Below, piece after piece: positions 43,652-52,670 of a DNA stretch of 64,000 nucleotides (position 1 is its first letter; each line of letters begins with the position of its first letter). The position numbers and the translations under genes were made by a program. The stretch lies in contig NZ_JAKSXN010000007.1 in assembly GCF_022427145.1 (NCBI RefSeq), positions 58,781-122,780 on the forward strand, in the 5' to 3' direction. This stretch comes from Paenibacillus timonensis (lineage in GTDB: Bacteria > Bacillota > Bacilli > Paenibacillales > Paenibacillaceae). A model generated the notes under the pieces. It had not been told where the DNA came from, searched no databases, and saw only the letters and a program-made list of their open reading frames with translations.

Positions 43652-43685
43652 TAGTACTTCATTTCGGTGAGGTGCTATTTTTTTT
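43652..43685 (+). terminator. Rho-independent terminator of yceD-rpmF
   Basis: Stem TAGTACTTCA / TGAGGTGCTA (two G-U pairs), loop TTTCGG, then eight T residues. Confidence 0.85.
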
Positions 43686-43752
43686 GTCTTCACCGGCCTG
43701 GCTTCACGTGAGGTTTATGGCAATTTCGCTTTTCTTTTGGGGCGGGATGCTT

Positions 43753-43780
43753 TATACTACATTTTAGTACCAGGTTCTAA
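43753..43780 (+). promoter_or_regulatory. FapR operator with -10 box of the fapR operon
   Basis: TTAGTACCAGGTTCTAA (43764-43780) matches the palindromic FapR box TTAGTACCNGGTACTAA with one arm mismatch. It follows the -10 hexamer TATACT (43753-43758), so FapR bound here would cover the start site. Malonyl-CoA releases FapR, which couples transcription to precursor supply. Confidence 0.85.
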
Positions 43781-43870
43781 AGAACTTCGCCAAATTTTAC
43801 ATATAACGAATCGTTGATTTTATAGATAGACCATCATTATGGGTTGTTTAATCATCAGGGGGGGATACCC

Positions 43871-44476
43871 ATCGAACGTTTGCCGAAGCGGGCGAGGCAG
43901 CAGCAGCTCATCCAAATGATAGAAGCCAATCCGTTTATAACGGACCAGGAGCTGACGCGTCAGCTAAAGGTCAGCATCCAGACGATCCGGCTTGACCGGA
44001 TGGAGCTCGGCATCCCCGAACTCCGGGAACGGATGAAGCTGATGGCGGAACGGTCGTACGACCAGGTTCGTTCTTTGCCGCTGCACGAGGTCATCGGGGA
44101 AATCGTCGATCTGCAGTTGGACAAGAGCGGGATCTCCATCTTTGAAATCCGCGAGGAGCATGTGTTCTCCCGGACGGGCATCGCCCGCGGCCACCATGTG
44201 TTCGCGCAGGCCAATTCCCTGGCCGTGGCCGTCATCAACGATGAAATCGCTTTGACATTTTCCGCGGACATCCGGTTTATCCGTTCGGTTCACTTAGGAG
44301 AGAAATGCATCGCGAAAGCTTACGTTCGGCCGAGCTCGGGCCAGAAAGGCAAAGCCAAGGTCGAGGTGTTTACTTACGTAGGCGAGGAAATGGTATTTCA
44401 GGGGAATTTCGTCATCTACCGGTCCACCGGGGATGACCATCCAGAAGGAGGAAGTCAGCATGAAAATCGCCATTGA
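43871..44476 (+). CDS. fapR: FapR, malonyl-CoA-responsive repressor of fatty-acid and phospholipid genes (apparent ATC start)
   Basis: About 201 residues: N-terminal DeoR-like HTH ([35 protein letters not shown]) and a hot-dog effector domain ([39 protein letters not shown]) that binds malonyl-CoA. The frame has no ATG near its start. ATC 43871 has a seven-G ribosome site ending 6 nt upstream and would give [13 protein letters not shown] after the initiator, the length expected by comparison with Bacillus subtilis FapR. TTG 43880 (site 15 nt away) and TTG 43844 (no site) are alternatives. It overlaps plsX by 17 bp. A FapR box in the promoter implies autorepression. Confidence 0.92.
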   Translation: MERLPKRARQQQLIQMIEANPFITDQELTRQLKVSIQTIRLDRMELGIPELRERMKLMAERSYDQVRSLPLHEVIGEIVDLQLDKSGISIFEIREEHVFSRTGIARGHHVFAQANSLAVAVINDEIALTFSADIRFIRSVHLGEKCIAKAYVRPSSGQKGKAKVEVFTYVGEEMVFQGNFVIYRSTGDDHPEGGSQHENRH

Positions 44477-45446
44477 TGCCATGGGCGGTGACCACGCGCC
44501 GCAAAGCACGGTCGAAGGCGCGTTGGCCGCAGCCAAGGAATGGGGCGACATCGAGATCATTCTGGTCGGCGACGAGCAGGTGCTGAAGCCGATGGTGCAA
44601 GACGCTCCGGCGAATTTGCGGATCCACCACGCGTCCGAGGTGATCGATGCGGAGGACGAGCCGGTTAAGGCCGTTCGTCGCAAAAAAGATGCGTCGATGG
44701 TCGTGGCCGGACGACTCGTTCGCGAGGGCGAAGCCGCGGCGATGATCTCCGCGGGCAACACCGGCGCGCTCATGACGACGGGACTGCTGGTGGTCGGACG
44801 GATGGAAGGAATCGAGCGGCCGGCGTTGGCGCCGATGATTCCGACCCTCGACGGACGCGGGGTCTTGGCGCTCGATCTAGGCGCAAATATGGATGCCAAG
44901 CCGGAGCACCTGGCGCAATACGCGCTGATGGGCAGCGTTTACCGGGATAAGGTCCACGGGATCGCAAAACCACGCGTCGGGCTGTTGAATGTCGGCACGG
45001 AGGCAATGAAAGGCAACGAGTTAACCAAAGCGGCTTTCCCGCTGTTGGAGGCAATGCCGATCAACTTCGTCGGTAATGTGGAAGCCCGGGACGTCTTAAC
45101 CGGAGCTTGCGACGTGCTGGTCTGCGACGGCTTTGCCGGGAACATTCTGCTGAAATCGCTGGAAGGTACGGCGGGGGCGATGTTTTCGATTTTGAAGAAG
45201 GAATTTTCGAAATCCCTTAAAAATAAGCTGGCTGCAGCCGTGTTGATGCCGTCGCTGCGCGGCTTGAAGACGATGATGGATTATAAGGAGCATGGCGGCG
45301 CACCGCTTCTCGGCCTTAGCGGTTTGGTCGTGAAGGGACACGGGTCCTCGGACGGCGGCGCGATCAAAAACGCCGTACGCCAGGCGCGCACGGCCCTGCA
45401 GAGCAGTCTGACGGAGAGCATAGCACGGGAAATCAGCGGGAAGTGA
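44460..45446 (+). CDS. plsX: Phosphate acyltransferase PlsX
   Basis: 328 residues. N-terminus [56 protein letters not shown] and [19 protein letters not shown] are PlsX signatures. The enzyme converts acyl-ACP to acyl-phosphate for PlsY in phospholipid synthesis. ATG 44460 has GAAGGAGGAAG 5 nt upstream, inside fapR. The next gene starts immediately after its TGA, so plsX and fabH are coupled. Under FapR control with the rest of the operon. Confidence 0.97.
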   Translation: MKIAIDAMGGDHAPQSTVEGALAAAKEWGDIEIILVGDEQVLKPMVQDAPANLRIHHASEVIDAEDEPVKAVRRKKDASMVVAGRLVREGEAAAMISAGNTGALMTTGLLVVGRMEGIERPALAPMIPTLDGRGVLALDLGANMDAKPEHLAQYALMGSVYRDKVHGIAKPRVGLLNVGTEAMKGNELTKAAFPLLEAMPINFVGNVEARDVLTGACDVLVCDGFAGNILLKSLEGTAGAMFSILKKEFSKSLKNKLAAAVLMPSLRGLKTMMDYKEHGGAPLLGLSGLVVKGHGSSDGGAIKNAVRQARTALQSSLTESIAREISGK

Positions 45447-46445
45447 GTGACGAGAGTGAACAATTTACGTTCGGTAGGAATTATCGGAACCGGGAAATAC
45501 GTGCCGGAGAAAGTGTTGACGAACGCCGATTTGGAGAAAATGGTGGAAACGAACGACGAATGGATCGTCTCGCGTACAGGGATCAAAGAACGGCATATTG
45601 CCGCACCGGAGCAAGCGACCTCCGATCTGGCTTATGAAGCGGCCGTTCGTGCCCTGGAGTCCGCGAACCTTAAAGCGGAAGAGCTGGATCTGATTATCGT
45701 AGCCACGATTACGCCGGATACGGCGTTTCCGTCGACGGCCTGCATTTTGCAGGATAAGCTCGGCGCGAAGAAAGCGGCGGCCTTCGATTTGTCCGCAGCC
45801 TGCTCGGGTTTCGTGTACGGAATGGCGACCGCAAACGGTTTTATCCAGACGGGGATGTATCGCAACGCGCTGGTGATCGGCGCGGACACGTTGTCCCGGA
45901 TCACGGATTATTCGGATCGGAACACCTGCGTGCTGTTCGGAGACGGAGCTGGAGCTGTCATTATTGGAGAGGTGCCGGAAGGACGCGGATTCTTGTCCTT
46001 CGATCTCGGCGCGGAAGGCGCCGGCGGCGAATTGCTGAAGCTGGAGGCGGGCGGTTCCCGGCTGCCGGCTTCGGAGGCGACCGTAGCGGATCGCAAGCAT
46101 TATATCTACATGAACGGGCGCGAAGTATTCAAGTTTGCCGTTCGCGTAATGGGAACGGCAACCGAGGAAGTGCTTCGCAAAGCCGGGAAGAGCAAAGAGG
46201 ATATCGATCTGTTCGTGCCTCATCAGGCAAACATTCGTATCATCCAATCCGCGATGCAGCGCCTGGACCTGCCGGAGGAGAAATGCGTCATCAACGTGGA
46301 TAAATATGCAAACACGTCGGCCGCTTCGATCCCGCTGGCACTTGTGGAAGCGGCGGAAGACGGACGGATGAAGGAAGGCGACACTATCCTGCTGGTCGGC
46401 TTCGGGGGCGGTTTGACCTGGGGCGCGTCCGTGCTGGTGTGGTAA
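45447..46445 (+). CDS. fabH: Beta-ketoacyl-ACP synthase III
   Basis: 332 residues. Catalytic Cys in SAACSGFVYGMA, His in VPHQANIRI and Asn in DKYANTSAAS form the FabH triad. It condenses acetyl-CoA or branched acyl-CoA with malonyl-ACP to start fatty-acid synthesis; Paenibacilli use branched primers. GTG 45447 directly follows the plsX stop; GTG 45456 is a second candidate. Spacing and strand place it in the fapR-plsX-fabHDG unit. Confidence 0.97.
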   Translation: MTRVNNLRSVGIIGTGKYVPEKVLTNADLEKMVETNDEWIVSRTGIKERHIAAPEQATSDLAYEAAVRALESANLKAEELDLIIVATITPDTAFPSTACILQDKLGAKKAAAFDLSAACSGFVYGMATANGFIQTGMYRNALVIGADTLSRITDYSDRNTCVLFGDGAGAVIIGEVPEGRGFLSFDLGAEGAGGELLKLEAGGSRLPASEATVADRKHYIYMNGREVFKFAVRVMGTATEEVLRKAGKSKEDIDLFVPHQANIRIIQSAMQRLDLPEEKCVINVDKYANTSAASIPLALVEAAEDGRMKEGDTILLVGFGGGLTWGASVLVW

Positions 46446-46519
46446 GGCGCGATTTCGCGGCCGCCAACGTAGACGATTGTAGGCGATCAACCGGACTTTA
46501 TCGATAGGGAGTGCACAGG

Positions 46520-47455
46520 ATGGGAAAAATCGCTTTTGTTTTTCCGGGACAGGGTTCCCAAAGCGTAGGAATGGGCAAGGATATATATGATGCGTTGCCG
46601 GCAGCGCAGGCGCGCTTCGAAACGGCTGACGAACAGCTGGGCTTCTCGCTGAGCGGCTTGATCTTCGACGGGCCGGACACCGAGCTGAAGCAAACGGCCA
46701 ACACGCAGCCGGCTCTGCTGACGACGAGCGTGGCGCTGTACGAGGCATTTGCGGCCAAAGGGCTCAAACCGGACTATGTCGCCGGTCACAGCCTGGGGGA
46801 ATACAGCGCGCTGACGGCGGCTGGCGTTCTCGGCTTCGAGGATGCCGTGAAGCTCGTACGGGCCCGCGGTGAATATATGGAGCAGGCCGTACCGGGCGGA
46901 CAAGGCGCGATGGCTGCGGTGCTTGGCGGCGAACGCGAAGCGCTCGCGCAGCTGTGTGCGGACATTACCTCCGGCGGTGCGCTTGTTGAGCTGGCGAATG
47001 TCAACTGCCCGGGACAGATCGTCGTGTCGGGGAGCCAAGAAGGGGTTAACCTCGTTGTAGAACGGGTGAAGGAAATTGGCGCCAAGCGGGCGATTCCGCT
47101 CGAAGTGAGCGGACCGTTCCATTCCTCCCTCATGAAGACGGCGGCCGAACGGCTGGGCGAACGGTTGTCCGTCGCCTCGTTCCGCGACGCCGAGGTGCCG
47201 GTCGTCGCGAACGTAACGGCCCGTCCGGTGCAGAGCGGGGCGGAAATTGCGGAGCTGTTGGTGCGCCAGGTTTATTCACCCGTGCTTTGGGAGGATAGCG
47301 TAAATTGGCTCCTCTCGCAGGGAGTGGATACTTTCGTGGAGATCGGCCCCGGCAGCGTCTTGACCGGTTTGATCAAGAAGATCGATAAATCGGTCCGCCT
47401 CTTTAACGTCAGCGGATTGGACAGCCTGGAGCAAACGGCTGAAGCCTTCAATTAA
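46520..47455 (+). CDS. fabD: Malonyl-CoA:ACP transacylase
   Basis: 311 residues. FVFPGQGSQSVGMGKD at the start, the active-site serine in AGHSLGEYSAL, the arginine in VRARGEYMEQAVP, and the catalytic His in VSGPFHSSLM. It loads malonyl groups onto ACP. ATG 46520 has AGGGAG 8 nt upstream; a GTG at 46511 overlaps that site. Lies 74 bp after fabH on the same strand. Confidence 0.97.
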   Translation: MGKIAFVFPGQGSQSVGMGKDIYDALPAAQARFETADEQLGFSLSGLIFDGPDTELKQTANTQPALLTTSVALYEAFAAKGLKPDYVAGHSLGEYSALTAAGVLGFEDAVKLVRARGEYMEQAVPGGQGAMAAVLGGEREALAQLCADITSGGALVELANVNCPGQIVVSGSQEGVNLVVERVKEIGAKRAIPLEVSGPFHSSLMKTAAERLGERLSVASFRDAEVPVVANVTARPVQSGAEIAELLVRQVYSPVLWEDSVNWLLSQGVDTFVEIGPGSVLTGLIKKIDKSVRLFNVSGLDSLEQTAEAFN

Positions 47456-47595
47456 GGCGGCAGACTTAACCTGTGGAATTACCTTCGCCGCAAAGGAGCC
47501 GCTTGGGCTCAAGGAATGGCGATGAGATTTAGTTCTTGCAAGACGGAGTTTTGATTTGGATGTCTCTCATAAACAAGGCGAAAGGAGATGAACCG

Positions 47596-48345
47596 ATGAG
47601 CAAACCGCTTCAAGGGAAAACCGCTTTGGTGACGGGAGCTTCCCGCGGGATCGGCCGTAGCATTGCGTTGGCCTTGGCCGAGGCTGGAGCCGACGTTGTC
47701 GTGAATTATGCGGGGAATGAAGAAGCCGCCGCACGCGTCGTTTCCGAAATCGAGGCGCTCGGCGTGAAATCCTACGCAGCCAAAGCGCATGTAGGCAGCA
47801 GCGAGCAATTCGAGGAAATGGTGAAGTCCGTGCTCGATGCGTGGGGCCGGATCGATATTCTGGTGAATAACGCCGGAATTACAAGAGATAATTTAATTAT
47901 GCGCATGAAGGAAGAAGAGTTTGATCAAGTCATCGAGACGAACCTGAAGGGCGTATTCAACGGGATCAAAGCCGTGACGCGTCCGATGATGAAGCAACGC
48001 TCGGGGCGAATTATCAATATCTCTTCCGTGGTCGGCGTGCTCGGTAACGCGGGTCAAGCGAACTATGTCGCCGCCAAAGCCGGAGTCATCGGCCTGACGA
48101 AAGCATCGGCTCGCGAGTTGGCTTCGCGCGGAATCACCGTGAACTGCGTTGCTCCCGGGTTTATCGATACCGACATGACAGGCGAACTTCCGGAGGAATA
48201 TCGCCAGAAGCTGCTCGGGGATATCCCGTTGGCCCGGTTGGGACAGCCGGAGGAGATCGCAAGCGTGGTTCTGTTCCTCGCCTCGGACAGCGCGGCCTAT
48301 ATGACCGGACAGACGCTGCACGTGGACGGCGGAATGTATATGTAA
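47596..48345 (+). CDS. fabG: 3-oxoacyl-ACP reductase
   Basis: 249 residues of the classical SDR family: [12 protein letters not shown] for NADPH, NNAG in [12 protein letters not shown], catalytic Ser in [12 protein letters not shown] and the YxxxK pair in [10 protein letters not shown]. It reduces 3-ketoacyl-ACP in the elongation cycle. ATG 47596 follows AAAGGAGATG by 5 nt; the longer frame upstream has no ribosome site. Between fabD and acpP as in other Firmicutes. Confidence 0.97.
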   Translation: MSKPLQGKTALVTGASRGIGRSIALALAEAGADVVVNYAGNEEAAARVVSEIEALGVKSYAAKAHVGSSEQFEEMVKSVLDAWGRIDILVNNAGITRDNLIMRMKEEEFDQVIETNLKGVFNGIKAVTRPMMKQRSGRIINISSVVGVLGNAGQANYVAAKAGVIGLTKASARELASRGITVNCVAPGFIDTDMTGELPEEYRQKLLGDIPLARLGQPEEIASVVLFLASDSAAYMTGQTLHVDGGMYM

Positions 48346-48414
48346 ATCGCGCCTTTCGCTTCTATGGCATTTTAACTTCAAATCTCTTATAATACCAAAG
48401 AGGAGGTGAACCGG

Positions 48415-48648
48415 ATGTCCGATGTATTGGATCGCGTAAAACGCATTGTGGTCGATCGCCTCGGCGCTGATGAAGCCGAAGTGACGCTGGAAGCGTCTTT
48501 CAAAGACGACTTGGGTGCGGATTCGCTCGACGTAGTTGAATTGGTCATGGAATTGGAAGATGAATTCGATCTGGAAATTTCCGACGAAGATGCAGAGAAG
48601 ATTACGACTGTAGGTGAAGTTGTAAACTACATACAATCTCATACCTAA
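48415..48648 (+). CDS. acpP: Acyl carrier protein
   Basis: 77 residues, acidic, four-helix bundle. The 4'-phosphopantetheine attachment serine is in [17 protein letters not shown]. Ribosome site AGGAGGTGAA ends 5 nt before the ATG; a strong site is expected for this abundant protein. The prosthetic group derives from CoA, whose synthesis gene coaD is 10 kb upstream. Confidence 0.98.
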   Translation: MSDVLDRVKRIVVDRLGADEAEVTLEASFKDDLGADSLDVVELVMELEDEFDLEISDEDAEKITTVGEVVNYIQSHT

Positions 48649-48658
48649 TGTCATCCCA

Positions 48659-48692
48659 AAGTCCCGTACCTCCTACATAGCAGGCGGGACTT
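48659..48692 (+). terminator. Weak hairpin after acpP (partial terminator or processing site)
   Basis: Stem AAGTCCCG / CGGGACTT followed by CTCCTCATCTTT, a poor T-tract. It may only reduce read-through into fabF. Confidence 0.4.
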
Positions 48693-48777
48693 CTCCTCAT
48701 CTTTACCCTCTGCAAGCATTCGTGCTTAAAGTCCAAGAATGATAAGTACACATGAAGTCCATACGAGGTGAGTGTGT

Positions 48778-50016
48778 TTGAAGCATAGAGTAGTAGTAAC
48801 GGGAATGGGGGTCGTGACGGCGCTCGGCCAAGACCTGGATACGCTATGGGATAACCTGGTTCAAGGGAAATCCGGCGTTTCGAGAGTCGAAGCCTTCGAC
48901 GTCAGCGAATACCCGACACAAATCGCGGCTTCCGTGAAAGATTTTAATCCCGAGGATTATGTCGACCGGAAGGAAGCGCGGAAAATGGACCGTTTCGTGC
49001 AGTTTGCGACTGCAGCGGCGGTAAACGCAATGAAAGACAGCGGGCTTAACATCGCCGAGCAGGCCGACCCGGAGCGGGTAGGCGTCATGATCGGTTCGGG
49101 GATCGGCGGTCTCGGTACTTGGGAAGACCAGCATAACATTTTGCTGGAGAAAGGTCCGAAACGTGTCAGCCCGTTTTTTATTCCTATGATGATTGCCAAT
49201 ATGGCCTCGGGCCATGTATCGATCCTGTTCGGGGCAAAGGGCCCGAACACGACGGCGGTGACTGCGTGCGCGACCGGAACTCATTCCATCGGCGATTCGT
49301 ACAAGCTCATCCAGCGGGGTGATGCCGATGTGATGATTTGCGGAGGCGCGGAAGCAACGATCCGTCCGACCGGCATGGCGGGATTCTGCTCGATGCGGGC
49401 GATGTCGACCCGCAACGACGAACCGGAGAAAGCCAGCCGGCCGTTTGATCTGGAACGCGACGGCTTCGTCATGGGCGAAGGCGCCGGCGTTCTGATCTTG
49501 GAATCGCTGGAGCATGCGCAGAAGCGCGGCGCCAAAATTTACGGCGAAATTATCGGTTACGGCTTAAGCGGAGACGCGCACCACATGACCGAGCCGGACC
49601 CGAACGGTCCGGAGCGCTGCATGAAGATGGCGATCCGCGATGCCGGCATTGCGCCGGAGGAAGTGGATTACATCAACGCCCATGGTACGTCGACGCCGGT
49701 CGGGGACCGATCGGAGACGATCGCGATCAAGCGTGCGTTTGGCGACCATGCCTACAAATTGGCCGTAAGCTCGACCAAATCGATGACCGGTCACCTGCTT
49801 GGGGCTGCCGGCGGCGTGGAAGGCGTCATCTGCGGACTTACGCTGCAGCATGGGGTCATTCCGCCAACGATCAACCTGGAGCACCCGGATCCGGAATGCG
49901 ATTTGGATTACGTTCCGAATGAAGCCCGTCGTGCAGACGTCCGCGTCACGATGTCCAATTCGTTCGGATTCGGTGGACATAACGCCACGATCATTATGAA
50001 GAAATACGAAGCGTAA
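48778..50016 (+). CDS. fabF: Beta-ketoacyl-ACP synthase II
   Basis: 412 residues. The catalytic Cys is in [15 protein letters not shown], with histidines in [11 protein letters not shown] and [13 protein letters not shown], the C-H-H triad of FabF. TTG 48778 is chosen: it gives the usual [16 protein letters not shown] start and GAGGTGA lies 7-8 nt upstream; GTG 48772 overlaps that spacing. It elongates acyl-ACP chains. rnc follows 13 bp later, as in Bacillus. Confidence 0.97.
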   Translation: MKHRVVVTGMGVVTALGQDLDTLWDNLVQGKSGVSRVEAFDVSEYPTQIAASVKDFNPEDYVDRKEARKMDRFVQFATAAAVNAMKDSGLNIAEQADPERVGVMIGSGIGGLGTWEDQHNILLEKGPKRVSPFFIPMMIANMASGHVSILFGAKGPNTTAVTACATGTHSIGDSYKLIQRGDADVMICGGAEATIRPTGMAGFCSMRAMSTRNDEPEKASRPFDLERDGFVMGEGAGVLILESLEHAQKRGAKIYGEIIGYGLSGDAHHMTEPDPNGPERCMKMAIRDAGIAPEEVDYINAHGTSTPVGDRSETIAIKRAFGDHAYKLAVSSTKSMTGHLLGAAGGVEGVICGLTLQHGVIPPTINLEHPDPECDLDYVPNEARRADVRVTMSNSFGFGGHNATIIMKKYEA

Positions 50017-50029
50017 GGGGTTAAGTCTG

Positions 50030-50737
50030 GTGAATGGAGATCTGAAGCAGTTACAGCAAAAACTTGAACTGGCATTCCAAAATCGGCAGCTTCTGAAACA
50101 AGCCTTCACCCACGCGTCATACGTGAACGAGCATCGCTTCAGCCAACACGAGGATAACGAGCGCCTGGAATTTTTGGGCGACGCCGTTCTCGAGTTGACC
50201 GTCTCGGAGCATTTATATCGGTTATTTCCGGATCGTCCCGAAGGTGAGTTGACCAAGCTGCGCGCCGCCATCGTGTGCGAGCCGTCGCTCGTGAAGTTCG
50301 CCGAAAACCTGGAATTCGGACAATACGTCCTGCTGGGCAAAGGCGAGGAGCTGACGGGAGGACGTACCCGTCCGGCGCTGCTTGCAGACGTGTTTGAATC
50401 CTTTATCGGCGCTTTATACCTGGACCAGGGCCTGGAAGCCGTGACTGCGTTCCTTCGTCGCCATGTTTTCCCTAAATTGACCCTGGACGGCAAGCTGGCG
50501 ACCAGCGATTTCAAGACGGAGTTGCAGGAGCTGACGCAGCATCATGGCATGGGCGCGTTGGAATACCGGATCGTGGAAGAACGGGGACCGGCTCATGAGC
50601 GCGAATTCGTCGCGGAGGTCTGCATGGAAGGACGTCCGCTCGGTCAGGGCACCGGCAGATCCAAGAAGGAAGCCGAGCAGCAGGCGGCTGCCGTGGCGTT
50701 GGAGCTGCTGAATCAAACTCAGCTTGATGGAAATTAA
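50030..50737 (+). CDS. rnc: Ribonuclease III
   Basis: 235 residues. The RNase III signature [14 protein letters not shown] with metal-binding Glu/Asp, the second acidic pair in [14 protein letters not shown], and a C-terminal double-stranded-RNA-binding domain ([15 protein letters not shown]...[14 protein letters not shown]). It processes rRNA precursors, scRNA and antisense duplexes. GTG start 13 bp after fabF, with AAGGGG upstream. A strong terminator follows, so smc is not in the same unit here. Confidence 0.97.
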   Translation: MNGDLKQLQQKLELAFQNRQLLKQAFTHASYVNEHRFSQHEDNERLEFLGDAVLELTVSEHLYRLFPDRPEGELTKLRAAIVCEPSLVKFAENLEFGQYVLLGKGEELTGGRTRPALLADVFESFIGALYLDQGLEAVTAFLRRHVFPKLTLDGKLATSDFKTELQELTQHHGMGALEYRIVEERGPAHEREFVAEVCMEGRPLGQGTGRSKKEAEQQAAAVALELLNQTQLDGN

Positions 50738-50742
50738 ATCAG

Positions 50743-50790
50743 AAGGTCGTCCCCAAGGTCATGCGGACCAAACGGGGACGGCCTTTTTTT
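50743..50790 (+). terminator. Rho-independent terminator of rnc
   Basis: Stem AGGTCGTCCCC / GGGGACGGCCT followed by TTTTTT. Confidence 0.92.
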
Positions 50791-50925
50791 GAGCCCATGT
50801 ATTCCTGTGGAGCTCTAACGCTGATCAGCGTTGCTATTGATGTATTTATTGAGGATTGTAAATTGTAACGCTTATGAGGGAGCTTATTAGCAGTCTTTTT
50901 ATCCATAGAGGGGTGATTTGGTGTT

Positions 50926-51020
50926 CATAAGCTCGCTGGTCAGCGTTAGCCTCGAAACTCCGTGATTTTTGACTAAATAAGCCTCCTGGCAAGCGTTAGC
51001 GCAAAAATGCCGTAGATCCG
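50926..51020. repeat. Two degenerate tandem units (51-bp period) in the rnc-smc gap
   Basis: Unit 1 starts CATAAGCTCGCTGGTCAGCGTTAGC (here split: CATAAGCTCGCTGG at 50926, CAGCGTTAGC at 50941). Unit 2 starts AATAAGCCTCCTGG at 50977 and continues AAGCGTTAGC. A related palindrome AACGCTGATCAGCGTT lies at 50817-50832. The gap 50791-51080 holds no gene that I can see. Similar short GCGTTAGC-bearing intergenic repeats occur in Paenibacillus genomes from recall. Confidence 0.5.
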
Positions 51021-51080
51021 ATCTGATGGATCAGTTCAGTTCCATGTTATCTTTGGCCCTGTGCCATCTTGGACTTCGTA

Positions 51081-52493
51081 CTAAGGCAGCCGCTTGCGAA
51101 TCTCCGTCATCAGCGTCAGTGTATCCATGCCGGAATGGTTGCCTAGCAGGATTAGGGTGTAGCCGCCACCCAGCTCCCGGGACATCCCCGTGGCGTAGCC
51201 GGTGCCGCTGCCGTTGTGAAAGACGCGCGTAACCCCGTTTTCCTGGCGAATCATCCAGCCGTAGCCGTAGTTCTTCTCGGAATACGGAGTCATCATTTGG
51301 GCGATGGACGTTTGGCGGAGGACCCGCTCCGTTTCGAATGAGGCGATCCAGGTCAGCATGTTGTCGGCGGTGGAATACAGCGTGCCGGTGCCGGACTGGG
51401 AGATATAAGGGCCGGCCGGTGCCCATAGCTGATCTCCGGCGCTGACGTAACCCTGGATGACCGGAACGGATGGCTTCGCTTCCCCGGTTTCGTTCAAACC
51501 CAGCGGATCAAAGAAGTGCTGCTTCAAATATTCCCCGTAGCTCATCCCCGAGGTTTTCTCGATAATCCCCGCCAGAACGACATAACCGCTATTGCTGTAA
51601 ATGAACTTGCTGCCCGGTTCAACCAGCAGCGGTTTGGCTTGGATGGCCTCAATCGTATCCAGCAAGGATAAGCCCGCTTCGCGCGGAAAATTGGGGTTGA
51701 TGCCCGAAAGGTGCGACAACAGCAGGTGAACGGTAATCCGATCCCCGGCAGGAAAACCGGGGAAGTACGAGTCCAGCGTGTCGTCCAATCGCAGCTTTCC
51801 TTCCTCCGCCAGCTTCATCACGGCCGCCGCCGTAAATGACTTGGTCAGAGATCCGAGGCGGGATTTGCGATCGGCCCGAACGAGGTGGTTCTCCCCATCA
51901 TAACCGTAACCTTTGCGCAGCAGGATCTGGTCCCCTTTAGCGATCAAAGCGATGCCGGAGTAACGCTGGGCGATCAAGTAGCGGTCGGCCGCATCCGTTT
52001 GGGGGGAGCTGAACGTTGCCGGGTCCGGCATCAAGTCGATCTGCAAGATTCCGGTTGCCGCTCCGGCGCGGACTTCTGCTTTCAGCACCTCGGCCAAAGC
52101 CCGCATCGGCACCAGGGTGACGCCGCCGCGATCGAACGATGCCCACTCCATTCGGATCGGGTCGCCGTTGACGCTGAACAGATCCGTCCCTGCGCGGTGC
52201 AACATCGTATCGCCGTGGAGCCTCAGCTCGGCAGCGCGCTTGACGGTGTTCCATTTGACTTCCGCACCTAGGCGCTCGGCAGTTTCGCGCAGCGGCACAT
52301 ATGTCACTCCGCGATAGACGAGCGGCGTAGTGGTCCAAACGATCTCTTGTCCACCGATCGTTACGTTTGCGGAGGTCACCGCTTGCGTCTGCTGGGCGAC
52401 CGCCGTTGGGAGCGCCGGCGTTAACAGGGACCCGGCGCAAACGCCTACGGCTAATAACAGGCCGGTCAGGCAGGAATATTTCCTCATGCTCAT
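51081..52493 (-). CDS. Secreted serine hydrolase (beta-lactamase/class C-like) with stalk domain
   Basis: 470 residues. Signal peptide with cut near ALPTAVA-QQ. Residues 45-160 form a copper-amine-oxidase N-terminal (stalk) domain (VYRGVTYVPLRETAERLGAEVKWN; GGVTLVPMRALAEVLKAEV). The C-terminal class C beta-lactamase/DD-peptidase-like domain has SxxK in GSLTKSFTAAAV, YxN in YSNSGYVVLAG and HxG in FHNGSGTG. Likely a wall-associated esterase or carboxypeptidase rather than a true beta-lactamase. ATG 52493 has AGGAG 8 nt upstream. It sits in opposite orientation between rnc and smc, which are adjacent in Bacillus. Confidence 0.9.
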   Translation of the reverse strand: MSMRKYSCLTGLLLAVGVCAGSLLTPALPTAVAQQTQAVTSANVTIGGQEIVWTTTPLVYRGVTYVPLRETAERLGAEVKWNTVKRAAELRLHGDTMLHRAGTDLFSVNGDPIRMEWASFDRGGVTLVPMRALAEVLKAEVRAGAATGILQIDLMPDPATFSSPQTDAADRYLIAQRYSGIALIAKGDQILLRKGYGYDGENHLVRADRKSRLGSLTKSFTAAAVMKLAEEGKLRLDDTLDSYFPGFPAGDRITVHLLLSHLSGINPNFPREAGLSLLDTIEAIQAKPLLVEPGSKFIYSNSGYVVLAGIIEKTSGMSYGEYLKQHFFDPLGLNETGEAKPSVPVIQGYVSAGDQLWAPAGPYISQSGTGTLYSTADNMLTWIASFETERVLRQTSIAQMMTPYSEKNYGYGWMIRQENGVTRVFHNGSGTGYATGMSRELGGGYTLILLGNHSGMDTLTLMTEIRKRLP

Positions 52494-52670
52494 CAAGGGC
52501 GCTCCTTTTACCGATATAAGAGATTGGATTTTTCTATCACACTAGCAAAAAGGAAATGGGATTTCAAGCGAGCGAGAGAGGCGTCATGCCCGGCTCCCGC
52601 ACGGCATGGTTTGCCTGTCCTCCGGGGCTTCGGGTATGTTACAATAGTCGGTAGAGGTGATAGTGAACGT

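Noticed and set aside
51026..51232. 68-codon plus-strand frame opposite the end of the serine hydrolase
   Set aside because: Antisense shadow of the hydrolase with no ribosome site.
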